64,000 bases of DNA, from the NCBI GenBank assembly GCA_964019055.1, contig OZ025209.1:8361071-8425070 (forward strand). The letters are read 5' to 3'. Numbering within the stretch: position 1 is the first letter of the stretch; each line of letters opens with the position of its first letter. Source of the DNA: Anthopleura xanthogrammica. Taxonomy: Eukaryota; Cnidaria; Anthozoa; Actiniaria; Actiniidae. Positions 1-10,719 of this stretch are shown here, in pieces. The notes beneath the pieces are model-generated. The model did no database searches. It saw only the letters and a program-made list of their open reading frames with translations, and was not told the DNA's origin. The position numbers and the translations under genes are program-made.

Positions 1-163
1 GTTTAGCAGTGAAAACGTCGTGTTTTGAGCAAAAGAAAATTCTCAGCAAATTTCAGATTTTTTCAGCAAAAAACAGTTTTTTTGACCAAAAAGCACCTTT
101 ACTCAGCCAAAACCGCATTTTTTTTCGCCAAAAAGTCGTGTTTTTATCTCAAGAGGTATTTTC
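1..163 (+). repeat. Partial monomer at left window edge
   Basis: These bases equal unit positions 167-329, so the array continues beyond the left edge. It carries the rarer T-for-C form of the word before TCAGC (seen again at about 1045), tying it to the unit at 823. Confidence 0.95.
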
Positions 164-492
164 ATGAGCAAAAAGTGGGGGTTTCAGCAAACAGGTCACG
201 CCGTCAGCGAAAAACCTGGTTTTGAGAGCCAAAATGGCCATTTTTCAGTTTTTTGGGCTAAAAAGTTTTTTTTTCCAGCAAAACAGTGTTTTGGACATCC
301 AAAATGTGCTTTTCTCGGCCAAAACTTGCGTTTAGCAGTGAAAACGTCGTGTTTTGAGCAAAAGAAAATTCTCAGCAAATTTCAGATTTTCTCAGCAAAA
401 AACAGTTTTTTTGACCAAAAAGCACCTTTACTCAGCCAAAAGCGCATTTTTTTTCGCCAAAAAGTCGTGTTTTTATCTCAAGAGGTATTTTC
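164..492 (+). repeat. Reference 329-bp monomer showing eight ~41-bp subunits
   Basis: This copy serves as the reference; unit coordinates below start at its ATGAGC. A-tracts begin at unit positions 7, 26, 47, 68, 97, 117, 138, 158, 178, 197, 214, 234, 254, 275, 296 and about 316, giving spacings of 17-21 bp except one of 29. T-tracts sit roughly 10 bp after each A-tract, for example at 57, 78, 103, 126, 147, 168, 189, 243, 264, 284 and 307. Taken in pairs, the modules form eight subunits starting at 7, 47, 97, 138, 178, 214, 254 and 296, of 40, 50, 41, 40, 36, 40, 42 and 40 bp, which sum exactly to 329. The 50-bp subunit carries an extra T-tract segment (about 83-95), and the 36-bp subunit is shortened. 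Words shared between subunits include CAGCAAA...CAG (1, 3, 6) and GTCGTGTTTT (5, 8). Confidence 0.93.
231..244. repeat. 14-bp perfect palindrome, once per monomer
   Basis: AAAATGGCCATTTT reads the same on both strands and contains an MscI site (TGGCCA). It lies at unit positions 68-81 and recurs in nearly every copy. The core is lost at about 29855 (TGACCA) and about 55072 (TAGCCA). It is the longest perfect dyad I found in the unit. Many other modules are imperfect dyads, for instance the AAAAC/GTTTT arms around GTCGT at 178-192. Confidence 0.85.
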
Positions 493-1810
493 ATGAGCAA
501 AAAGTGGGGGTTTCAGCAAACAGGTCACGCCGTCAGCGAAAAACCTGGTTTTGAGAGCCAAAATGGCCATTTTTCAGTTTTTTGGGCTAAAAAGTTTTTT
601 TTTCCAGCAAAACAGTGTTTTGGTCATCCAAAATGTGCTTTTCTCGGCCAAAACTTGCGTTTAGCAGTGAAAACGTCGTGTTTTGAGCAAAAGAAAATTC
701 TCAGCAAATTTCAGATTTTCTCAGCAAAAAAACAGTTTTTTTGACCAAAAAGCACCTTTACTCAGCCAAAACCGCATTTTTTTTCTCCAAAAAGTCGTGT
801 TTTTATCTCAAGAGGTATTTTCATGAGCAAAAAGTGGGGGTTTCAGCAAACAGGTCACGCCGTCAGCGAAAAACCTGGTTTTGAGAGCCAAAATGGCCAT
901 TTTTCAGTTTTTTGGGCTAAAAAGTTTTTTTTTCCAGCAAAACAGTGTTTTGGTCATCCAAAATGTGCTTTTCTCGGCCAAAACTTGCGTTTAGCAGTGA
1001 AAACGTCGTGTTTTGAGCAAAAGAAAATTCTCAGCAAATTTCAGATTTTTTCAGCAAAAAACAGTTTTTTTGACCAAAAAGCACCTTTACTCAGCCAAAA
1101 CCGCATTTTTTTTCGCCAAAAAGTCGTGTTTTTATCTCAAGAGGTATTTTCATGAGCAAAAAGTGGGGCTTTCAGCAAACAGGTCACGCCGTCAGCGAAA
1201 AACCTGGTTTTGAGAGCCAAAATGGCCATTTTTCAGTTTTTTGGGCTAAAAAGTTTTTTTTTCCAGCAAAACAGTGTTTTGGACATCCAAAATGTGCTTT
1301 TCTCGGCCAAAACTTGCGTTTAGCAGTGAAAACGTCGTGTTTTGAGCAAAAGAAAATTCTCAGCAAATTTCAGATTTTCTCAGCAAAAAAACAGTTTTTT
1401 TGACCAAAAAGCACCTTTACTCAGCCAAAACCGCATTTTTTTTCTCCAAAAAGTCGTGTTTTTATCTCAAGAGGTATTTTCATGAGCAAAAAGTGGGGGT
1501 TTCAGCAAACAGGTCACGCCGTCAGCGAAAAACCTGGTTTTGAGAGCCAAAATGGCCATTTTTCAGTTTTTTGGGCTAAAAAGTTTTTTTTCCCAGCAAA
1601 ACAGTGTTTTGGACATCCAAAATGTGCTTTTCTCGGCCAAAACTTGCGTTTAGCAGTGAAAACGTCGTGTTTTGAGCAAAAGAAAATTCTCAGCAAATTT
1701 CAGATTTTCTCAGCAAAAAACAGTTTTTTTGACCAAAAAGCACCTTTACTCAGCCAAAACCGCATTTTTTTTCGCCAAAAAGTCGTGTTTTTATCTCAAG
1801 AGGTATTTTC
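493..1810 (+). repeat. Dimeric higher-order repeat, 659 bp, two copies
   Basis: Units at 493 and 1152 share two uncommon states: an A7 instead of A6 run after CAGC (making them 330 bp) and TCTCC instead of TCGCC near the end. The units between them (823, 1482) lack both. The period of 659 bp therefore spans two monomers. Units 493 and 823 also share GGTCATCC, seen nowhere else that I noticed. Confidence 0.8.
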
Positions 1811-2139
1811 ATGAGCAAAAAGTGGGGGTTTCAGCAAACAGGTCACGCCGTCAGCGAAAAACCTGGTTTTGAGAGCCAAAATGGCCATTTTTCAGTTTTT
1901 TGGGCTAAAAAGTTTTTTTTTCCAGCAAAACAGTGTTTTGGACATCCAAAATGTGCTTTTCTCGGCCAAAACTTGCGTTTAGCAGTGAAAACGTCGTGTT
2001 TTGAGCAAAAGAAAATTCTCAGCAAATTTCAGATTTTCTCAGCAAAAAACAGTTTTTTGGACCAAAAAGCACCTTTACTCAGCCAAAACCGCATTTTTTT
2101 TCGCCAAAAAGTCGTGTTTTTATCTCAAGAGGTATTTTC

Positions 2140-4793
2140 ATGAGCAAAATTAAAAGTGGGGGTTTCAGCAAACAGGTCACGCCGTCAGCGAAAAACCTGG
2201 TTTTGAGAGCCAAAATGGCCATTTTTCAGTTTTTTGGGCTAAAAAATTTTTTTTTTCCAGCAAAACAACGTTTTGGACATCCAAAATGTGCTTTTCTCGG
2301 CCAAAACTTGCGTTTAGCAGTGAAAACGTCGTGTTTTGAGCAAAAGAAAATTCTCAGCAAATTTCAGATTTTCTCAGCAAAAAACAGTTTTTTTGACCAA
2401 AAAGCACCTTTACTCAGCCAAAACCGCATTTTTTTTCGTCAAAAAGTCGTGTTTTTATCTCAAGAGGTATTTTCATGAGCAAAAAGTGGGGGTTTCAGCA
2501 AACAGGTCACGCCGTCAGCGAAAAACCTGGTTTTGAGAGCCAAAATGGCCATTTTTCAGTTTTTTGGGCTAAAAAGTTTTTTTTCCCAGCAAAACAGTGT
2601 TTTGGACATCCAAAATGTGCTTTTCTCGGCCAAAACTTGCGTTTAGCAGTGAAAACGTCGTGTTTTGAGCAAAAGAAAATTCTCAGCAAATTTCAGATTT
2701 TCTCAGCAAAAAACAGTTTTTTTGACCAAAAAGCACCTTTACTCAGCCAAAAGCGCATTTTTTTTCGCCAAAAAGTCGTGTTTTTAATCTCAAGAGGTAT
2801 TTTCATGAGCAAAATTAAAAGTGGGGGTTTCAGCAAACAGGTCACGCCGTCAGCGAAAAACCTGGTTTTGAGAGCCAAAATGGCCATTTTTCAGTTTTTT
2901 GGGCTAAAAATTTTTTTTTTCCAGCAAAACAACGTTTTGGACATCCAAAATGTGCTTTTCTCGGCCAAAACTTGCGTTTAGCAGTGAAAACGTCGTGTTT
3001 TGAGCAAAAGAAAATTGTCAGCAAATTTCAGATTTTCTCAGCAAAAAACAGTTTTTTGGACCAAAAAGCACCTTTACTCAGCCAAAAGCGCATTTTTTTT
3101 CGCCAAAAAGTCGTGTTTTTATCTCAAGAGGTATTTTCATGAGCAAAAAGTGGGGGTTTCAGCAAACAGGTCACGCCGTCAGCGAAAAACCTGGTTTTGA
3201 GAGCCAAAATGGCCATTTTTCAGTTTTTTGGGCTAAAAAGTTTTTTTTTCCAGCAAAACAGTGTTTTGGACAACCAAAATGTGCTTTTCTCGGCCAAAAC
3301 TTGCGTTTAGCAGTGAAAACGTCGTGTTTTGAGCAAAAGAAAATTCTCAGCAAATTTCAGATTTTCTCAGCAAAAAACAGTTTTTTTGACCAAAAAGCAC
3401 CTTTACTCAGCCAAAACCGCATTTTTTTTCGCCAAAAAGTCGTGTTTTTATCTCAAGAGGTATTTTCATGAGCAAAATTAAAAGTGGGGGTTTCAGCAAA
3501 CAGGTCACGCCGTCAGCGAAAAACCTGGTTTTGAGAGCCAAAATGGCCATTTTTCAGTTTTTTGGGCTAAAAAGTTTTTTTTTCCAGCAAAACAACGTTT
3601 TGGACATCCAAAATGTGCTTTTCTCGGCCAAAACTTGCGTTTAGCAGTGAAAACGTCGTGTTTTGAGCAAAAGAAAATTCTCAGCAAATTTCAGATTTTC
3701 TCAGCAAAAAACAGTTTTTTTGACCAAAAAGCACCTTTACTCAGCCAAAACCGCATTTTTTTTCGCCCAAAAGTCGTGTTTTTATCTCAAGAGGTATTTT
3801 CATGAGCAAAAAGTGGGGGTTTCAGCAAACAGGTCACGCCGTCAGCGAAAAACCTGGTTTTGAGAGCCAAAATGGCCATTTTTCAGTTTTTTGGGCTAAA
3901 AAGTTTTTTTTTCCAGCAAAACAGTGTTTTGGACAACCAAAATGTGCTTTTCTCGGCCAAAACTTGCGTTTAGCAGTGAAAACGTCGTGTTTTGAGCAAA
4001 AGAAAATTCTCAGCAAATTTCAGATTTTCTCAGCAAAAAACAGTTTTTTTGACCAAAAAGCACCTTTACTCAGCCAAAACCGCATTTTTTTTCGCCAAAA
4101 AGTCGTGTTTTTATCTCAAGAGGTATTTTCATGAGCAAAAAGTGGGGGTTTCAGCAAACAGGTCACGCCGTCAGCGAAAAACCTGGTTTTGAGAGCCAAA
4201 ATGGCCATTTTTCAGTTTTTTGGGCTAAAAAGTTTTTTTTCCCAGCAAAACAGTGTTTTGGACATCCAAAATGTGCTTTTCTCGGCCAAAACTTGCGTTT
4301 AGCAGTGAAAACGTCGTGTTTTGAGCAAAAGAAAATTCTCAGCAAATTTCAGATTTTCTCACCAAAAAACAGTTTTTTTGACCAAAAAGCACCTTTACTC
4401 AGCCAAAACCGCATTTTTTTTCGCCAAAAAGTCGTGTTTTTATCTCAAGAGGTATTTTAATGAGCAAAATTAAAAGTGGGGGTTTTAGCAAACAGGTCAC
4501 GCCGTCAGCGAAAAACCTGGTTTTGAGAGCCAAAATGGCCATTTTTCAGTTTTTTGGGCTAAAAAGTTTTTTTTTCCAGCAAAACAACGTTTTGGACATC
4601 CAAAATGTGCTTTTCTCGGCCAAAACTTGCGTTTAGCAGTGAAAACGTCGTGTTTTGAGCAAAAGAAAATTCTCAGCAAATTTCAGATTTTCTCAGCAAA
4701 AAACAGTTTTTTTGACCAAAAAGCACCTTTACTCAGCCAAAACCGCATTTTTTTTCGCCAAAAAGTCGTGTTTTTATCTCAAGAGGTATTTTC
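2140..4793 (+). repeat. Block with 5-bp insertion monomers (334-335 bp) alternating with ordinary ones
   Basis: Units at 2140, 2805, 3468 and 4460 read GAGCAAAATTAAAAG instead of GAGCAAAAAG, a 5-bp gain. All four also carry AACAACGTT in place of AACAGTGTT about 120 bp downstream, so the two changes travel together as one haplotype. The spacings are 665, 663 and 992 bp, meaning every second and then every third monomer. The intervening units at 3139 and 3802 share GGACAACC for GGACATCC. The 2140 copy also has A6T10 in place of A5-G-T9. The 2475 unit has one extra A (330 bp), and the 4460 copy is preceded by TTTTAATG rather than TTTTCATG. Confidence 0.9.
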
Positions 4794-6438
4794 ATGAGCA
4801 AAAAGTGGGGGTTTCAGCAAACAGGTCACGCCGTCAGCGAAAAAACTGGTTTTGAGAGCCAAAATGGCCATTTTTCAGTTTTTTGGGCTAAAAAGTTTTT
4901 TTTTCCAGCAAAACAGTGTTTTGGACATCCAAAATGTGCTTTTCTCGGCCAAAACTTGCGTTTAGCAGTGAAAACGTCGTGTTTTGAGCAAAAGAAAATT
5001 CTCAGCAAATTTCAGATTTTCTCAGCAAAAAACAGTTTTTTTGACCAAAAAGCACCTTTACTCAGCCAAAACCGCATTTTTTTTCGCCAAAAAGTCGTGT
5101 TTTTATCTCAAGAGGTATTTTCATGAGCAAAAAGTGGGGGTTTCAGCAAACAGGTCACGCCGTCAGCGAAAAACCTGGTTTTGAGAGCCAAAATGGCCAT
5201 TTTTCAGTTTTTTGGGCTAAAAAGTTTTTTTCCCCAGCAAAAAAGTGTTTTGGACAACCAAAATGTGCTTTTCTCGGCCAAAACTTGCGTTTAGCAGTGA
5301 AAACGTCGTGTTTTGAGCAAAAGAAAATTCTCAGCAAATTTCAGATTTTCTCAGCAAAAAACAGTTTTTTGGACCAAAAAGCACCTTTACTCAGCCAAAA
5401 CCGCATTTTTTTTCGCCAAAAAGTCGTGTTTTTATCTCAAGAGGTATTTTCATGAGCAAAAAGTGGGGGTTTCAGCAAACAGGTCACGCCGTCAGCGAAA
5501 AACCTGGTTTTGAGAGCCAAAATGGCCATTTTTCAGTTTTTTGGGCTAAAAAGTTTTTTTTTCCAGCAAAATAGTGTTTTGGACATCCAAAATGTGCTTT
5601 TCTCGGCCAAAACTTGCGTTTAGCAGTGAAAACGTCGTGTTTTGAGCAAAAGAAAATTCTCAGCAAATTTCAGATTTACTCAGCAAAAAACAGTTTTTTT
5701 GACCAAAAAGCACCTTTACTCAGCTAAAACCGCATTTTTTTTCGCCAAAAAGTCGTGTTTTTATCTCAAAAGGTATTTTCATGAGCAAAAAGTGGGGGTT
5801 TCAGCAAACAGGTCACGCCGTCAGCGAAAAACCTGGTTTTGAGAGCCAAAATGGCCATTTTTCAGTTTTTTGGGCTAAAAAGTTTTTTTTTCCAGCAAAA
5901 CAGTGTTTTGGACATCCAAAATGTGCTTTTCTCGGCCAAAACTTGCGCTTAGCACTGAAAACGTCGTGTTTTGAGCAAAAGAAAATTCTCAGCAAATTTC
6001 AGATTTTCTCAGCAAAAAACAGTTTTTTTGACCAAAAAGCACCTTTACTCAGCCAAAAGCGCATTTTTTTTCGCCAAAAAGTCGTGTTTTTATCTCAAGA
6101 GGTATTTTCATGAGCAAAAAGTGGGGGTTTCAGCAAACAGGTCACGCCGTCAGCGAAAAACCTGGTTTTGAGAGCCAAAATGGCCATTTTTCAGTTTTTT
6201 GGGCTAAAAAGTTTTTTTTTCCAGCAAAACAGTGTTTTGGACATCCAAAATGTGCTTTTCTCGGCCAAAACTTGCGTTTAGCAGTGAAAACGTCGTGTTT
6301 TGAGCAAAAGAAAATTCTCAGCAAATTTCAGATTTTCTCAGCAAAAAACAGTTTTTTGGACCAAAAAGCACCTTTACTCAGCCAAAAGCGCATTTTTTTT
6401 CGCCAAAAAGTCGTGTTTTTATCTCAAGAGGTATTTTC
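4794..6438 (+). repeat. Ordinary monomers (five copies)
   Basis: Five 329-bp units carry scattered single changes. Unit 4794 has GAAAAAACTGG, shared with unit 9404. Unit 5123 has a C-interrupted T-tract, an extra A5 run and GGACAACC. Unit 5452 ends in TCAAAAGG. Unit 5781 has GCGCTTAGCACTG. I see nothing else in this stretch. Confidence 0.85.
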
Positions 6439-8082
6439 ATGAGCAAAAAGTGGGGGTTTCAGGAAACAGGTCACGCCGTCAGCGAAAAACCTGGTTTTGA
6501 GAGCCAAAATGGCCATTTTTCAGTTTTTTGGGCTAAAAAGTTTTTTCCCCAGCAAAACAGTGTTTTGGACAACCAAAATGTGCTTTTCTCGGCCAAAACT
6601 TGCGTTTAGCAGTGAAAACGTCGTGTTTTGAGCAAAAGAAAATTCTCAGCAAATTTCAGATTTTCTCAGCAAAAAACAGTTTTTTGGACCAAAAAGCACC
6701 TTTACTCAGCCAAAACCGCATTTTTTTTCGCCAAAAAGTCGTGTTTTTATCTCAAGAGGTATTTTCATGAGCAAAAAGTGGGGGTTTCAGCAAACAGGTC
6801 ACGCCGTCAGCGAAAAACCTGGTTTTGAGAGCCAAAATGGCCATTTTTCAGTTTTTTGGGCTAAAAAGTTTTTTCCCCCAGCAAAACAGTGTTTTGGACA
6901 TCCAAAATGTGCTTTTCTCGGCCAAAACTTGCGTTTAGCAGTGAAAACGTCGTGTTTTGAGCAAAAGAAAATTCTCAGCAAATTTCAGATTTTCTCAGCA
7001 AAAAACAGTTTTTTGGACCAAAAAGCACCTTTACTCAGCCAAAACCGCATTTTTTTTCGCCAAAAAGTCGTGTTTTTATCTCAATAGGTATTTTCATGAG
7101 CAAAAAGTGGGGGTTTCAGCAAACAGGTCACGCCGTCAGCGAAAAACCTGGTTTTGAGAGCCAAAATGGCCATTTTTCAGTTTTTTGGGCTAAAAAGTTT
7201 TTTTTTCCAGCAAAACAGTGTTTTGGACATCCAAAATGTGCTTTTCTCGGCCAAAACTTGCGTTTAGCAGTGAAAACGTCGTGTTTTGAGCAAAAGAAAA
7301 TTCTCAGCAAATTTCAGATTTTCTCAGCAAAAAACAGTTTTTTGGACCAAAAAGCACCTTTACTCAGCCAAAAGCGCATTTTTTTTCGCCAAAAAGTCGT
7401 GTTTTTATCTCAAGAGGTATTTTCATGAGCAAAAAGTGGGGGTTTCAGCAAACAGGTCACGCCGTCAGCGAAAAACCTAGTTTTGAGAGCCAAAATGGCC
7501 ATTTTTCAGTTTTTTGGGCTAAAAAGTTTTTTCCCCCAGCAAAACAGTGTTTTGGACATCCAAAATGTGCTTTTCTCGGCCAAAACTTGCGTTTAGCAGT
7601 GAAAACGTCGTGTTTTGAGCAAAAGAAAATTCTCAGCAAATTTCAGATTTTCTCAGCAAAAAACAGTTTTTTTGACCAAAAAGCACCTTTACTCAGCCAA
7701 AACCGCATTTTTTTTCGCCAAAAAGTCGTGTTTTTATCTCAAGAGGTATTTTCATGAGCAAAAAGTGGGGGTTTCAGCAAACAGGTCACGCCGTCAGCGA
7801 AAAACCTGGTTTTGAGAGCCAAAATGGCCATTTTTCAGTTTTTTGGGCTAAAAAGTTTTTTTTTCCAGCAAAACAGTGTTTTGGACATCCAAAATGTGCT
7901 TTTCTCGGCCAAAACTTGCGTTTAGCAGTGAAAACGTCGTGTATTGAGCAAAAGAAAATTCTCAGCAAATTTCAGATTTTCTCAGCAAAAAACAGTTTTT
8001 TTGACCAAAAAGCACCTTTACTCAGCCAAAACCGCATTTTTTTTCGCCAAAAAGTCGTGTTTTTATCTCAAGAGGTATTTTC
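6439..8082 (+). repeat. C-rich poly-T variants in a dimer pattern
   Basis: The T9-CC tract becomes T6-C4 at 6439 (328 bp) and T6-C5 at 6767 and 7425; the last two are 658 bp apart with an ordinary T9 unit (7096) between them. The same C5 state returns much later at 58621 and 59607. Unit 6767 ends in CAATAGG instead of CAAGAGG, as does unit 26173 and its copy. Confidence 0.75.
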
Positions 8083-10719
8083 ATGAGCAAAAAGTGGGGG
8101 TTTCAGCAAACAGGTCACGCCGTTAGCGAAAAACCTGGTTTTGAGAGCCAAAATGGCCATTTTTCAGTTTTTTGGGCTAAAAAGTTTTTTTTTTCCAGCA
8201 AAACAGTGTTTTGGACATCCAAAATGTGCTTTTCTCGGCCAAAACTTGCGTTTAGCAGTGAAAACGTCGTGTTTTGAGCAAAAGAAAATTCTCAGCAAAT
8301 TTCAGATTTTCTCAGCAAAAAACAGTTTTTTTGACCAAAAAGCACCTTTACTCAGCCAAAACCGCATTTTTTTTCGCCAAAAAGTCGTGTTTTTATCTCA
8401 AGAGGTATTTTCATGAGCAAAAAGTGGGGGTTTCAGCAAACAGGTCACGCCGTCAGCGAAAAACCTGGTTTTGAGAGCCAAAATGGCCATTTTTCAGTTT
8501 TTTGGGCTAAAAAGTTTTTTTTTTTCCAGCAAAACAGTGTTTTGGACATCCAAAATGTGCTTTTCTCGGCCAAAACTTGCGTTTAGCAGTGAAAACGTCG
8601 TGTTTTGAGCAAAAGAAAATTCTCAGCAAATTTCAGATTTTCTCAGCAAAAAACAGTTTTTTTGACCAAAAAGCACCTTTACTCAGCCAAAACCGCATTT
8701 TTTTTCGCCAAAAAGTCGTGTTTTTATCTCAAGAGGTATTTTCATGAGCAAAAAGTGGGGGTTTCAGCAAACAGGTCACGCCGTCAGCGAAAAACCTGGT
8801 TTTGAGAGCCAAAATGGCCATTTTTCAGTTTTTTGGGCTAAAAAGTTTTTTTTTTCCAGCAAAACAGTGTTTTGGACATCCAAAATGTGCTTTTCTCGGC
8901 CAAAACTTGCGTTTAGCAGTGAAAACGTCGTGTTTTGAGCAAAAGAAAATTCTCAGCAAATTTCAGATTTTCTCAGCAAAAAACAGTTTTTTTGACCAAA
9001 AAGCACCTTTACTCAGCCAAAACCGCATTTTTTTTCGCCAAAAAGTCGTGTTTTTATCTCAAGAGGTATTTTCATGAGCAAAAAGTGGGGGTTTCAGCAA
9101 ACAGGTCACGCCGTCAGCGAAAAACCTGGTTTTGAGAGCCAAAATGGCCATTTTTCAGTTTTTTGGGCTAAAAAGTTTTTTTTTTCCAGCAAAACAGTGT
9201 TTTGGACATCCAAAATGTGCTTTTCTCGGCCAAAACTTGCGTTTAGCAGTGAAAACGTCGTGTTTTGAGCAAAAGAAAATTCTCAGCAAATTTCAGATTT
9301 TCTCAGCAAAAAACAGTTTTTTTGACCAAAAAGCACCTTTACTCAGCCAAAACCGCATTTTTTTTCGCCAAAAAGTCGTGTTTTTATCTCAAGAGGTATT
9401 TTCATGAGCAAAAAGTGGGGGTTTCAGCAAACAGGTCACGCCGTCAGCGAAAAAACTGGTTTTGAGAGCCAAAATGGCCATTTTTCAGTTTTTTGGGCTA
9501 AAAAGTTTTTTTTTCCAGCAAAACAGTGTTTTGGACATCCAAAATGTGCTTTTCTCGGCCAAAACTTGCGTTTAGCAGTGAAAACGTCGTGTTTTGAGCA
9601 AAAGAAAATTCTCAGCAAATTTCAGATTTTCTCAGCAAAAAACAGTTTTTTTGACCAAAAAGCACCTTTACTCAGCCAAAACCGCATTTTTTTTCGCCAA
9701 AAAGTCGTGTTTTTATCTCAAGAGGTATTTTCATGAGCAAAAAGTGGGGGTTTCAGCAAACAGGTCACGCCGTCAGCGAAAAACCTGGTTTTGAGAGCCA
9801 AAATGGCCATTTTTCAGTTTTTTGGGCTAAAAAGTATTTTTTTCCAGCAAAACAGTGTTTTGGACATCCAAAATGTGCTTTTCTCGGCCAAAACTTGCGT
9901 TTAGCAGTGAAAACGTCGTGTTTTGAGCAAAAGAAAATTCTCAGCAAATTTCAGATTTTCTCAGCAAAAAACAGTTTTTTTGACCAAAAAGCACCTTTAC
10001 TCAGCCAAAAGCGCATTTTTTTTCGCCAAAAAGTCGTGTTTTTATCTCAAGAGGTATTTTCATGAGCAAAAAGTGGGGGTTTCAGCAAACAGGTCACGCC
10101 GTCAGCGAAAAACCTGGTTTTGAGAGCCAAAATGGCCATTTTTCAGTTTTTTGGGCTAAAAAGTTTTTTTTTCCAGCAAAACAGTGTTTTGGACATCCAA
10201 AATGTGCTTTTCTCGGCCAAAACTTGCGTTTAGCAGTGAAAACGTCGTGTTTTGAGCAAAAGAAAATTCTCAGCAAATTTCAGATTTTCTCAGCAAAAAA
10301 CAGTTTTTTTGACCAAAAAGCACCTTTACTCAGCCAAAACCGCATTTTTTTTCGCCAAAAAGTCGTGTTTTTATCTCAAGAGGTATTTTCATGAGCAAAA
10401 AGTGGGGGTTTCAGCAAACAGGTCACGCCGTCAGCGAAAAACCTGGTTTTGAGAGCCAAAATGGCCATTTTTCAGTTTTTTGGGCTAAAAAGTTTTTTTT
10501 TCCAGCAAAACAGTGTTTTGGACATCCAAAATGTGCTTTTCTCGGCCAAAACTTGCGTTTAGCAGTGAAAACGTCGTGTATTGAGCAAAAGAAAATTCTC
10601 AGCAAATTTCAGATTTTCTCAGCAAAAAACAGTTTTTTTGACCAAAAAGCACCTTTACTCAGCCAAAACCGCATTTTTTTTCGCCAAAAAGTCGTGTTTT
10701 TATCTCAAGAGGTATTTTC
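7754..10719 (+). repeat. Two marked monomers eight units apart
   Basis: Units at 7754 and 10391 both read GTGTATTGAGC where the consensus has GTGTTTTGAGC, a change I see nowhere else. They are 2637 bp apart, exactly eight units once the five extra T residues of the poly-T block between them are counted. This suggests a duplication reaching across several monomers or a gene-conversion event. Confidence 0.6.
8083..9403 (+). repeat. Poly-T expansion block (330-331-bp monomers)
   Basis: Four consecutive units carry T10 (8083, 8744, 9074) or T11 (8413) where T9 is usual. Units 8744 and 9074 look identical throughout. Unit 8083 also has GCCGTTAGCG. Clustering of the same length allele in adjacent copies points to local amplification of one slipped copy rather than independent slippage. 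Confidence 0.8.

Noticed and set aside
196..378. A recurring 60-codon frame on the minus strand
   Set aside because: It is the reverse-strand shadow of the same repeat, present wherever the monomer is unchanged.
450..475. CENP-B box-like match around TTCGCC...GTCGTG
   Set aside because: TTCG is present, but the required CGGG is absent (CGTG, and out of spacing). A centromere role cannot be argued from this motif.
164..492. tRNA, rRNA or other structured RNA gene in the monomer
   Set aside because: No cloverleaf, no A/B-box pair with proper spacing and no rRNA words. The A-tract/T-tract modules form only weak hairpins.
164..496. A repeated 110-codon frame starting at each ATGAGC, ending in an ATGA overlap with the next copy and preceded by an AAGAGG word 7 bases upstream, resembling a coupled operon
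   Set aside because: The frame recurs only because the DNA repeats. Other frames on both strands are equally open, indels break them freely, changes show no codon-position pattern, and the product is a low-complexity F/K/S-rich string with no domain I recognise.
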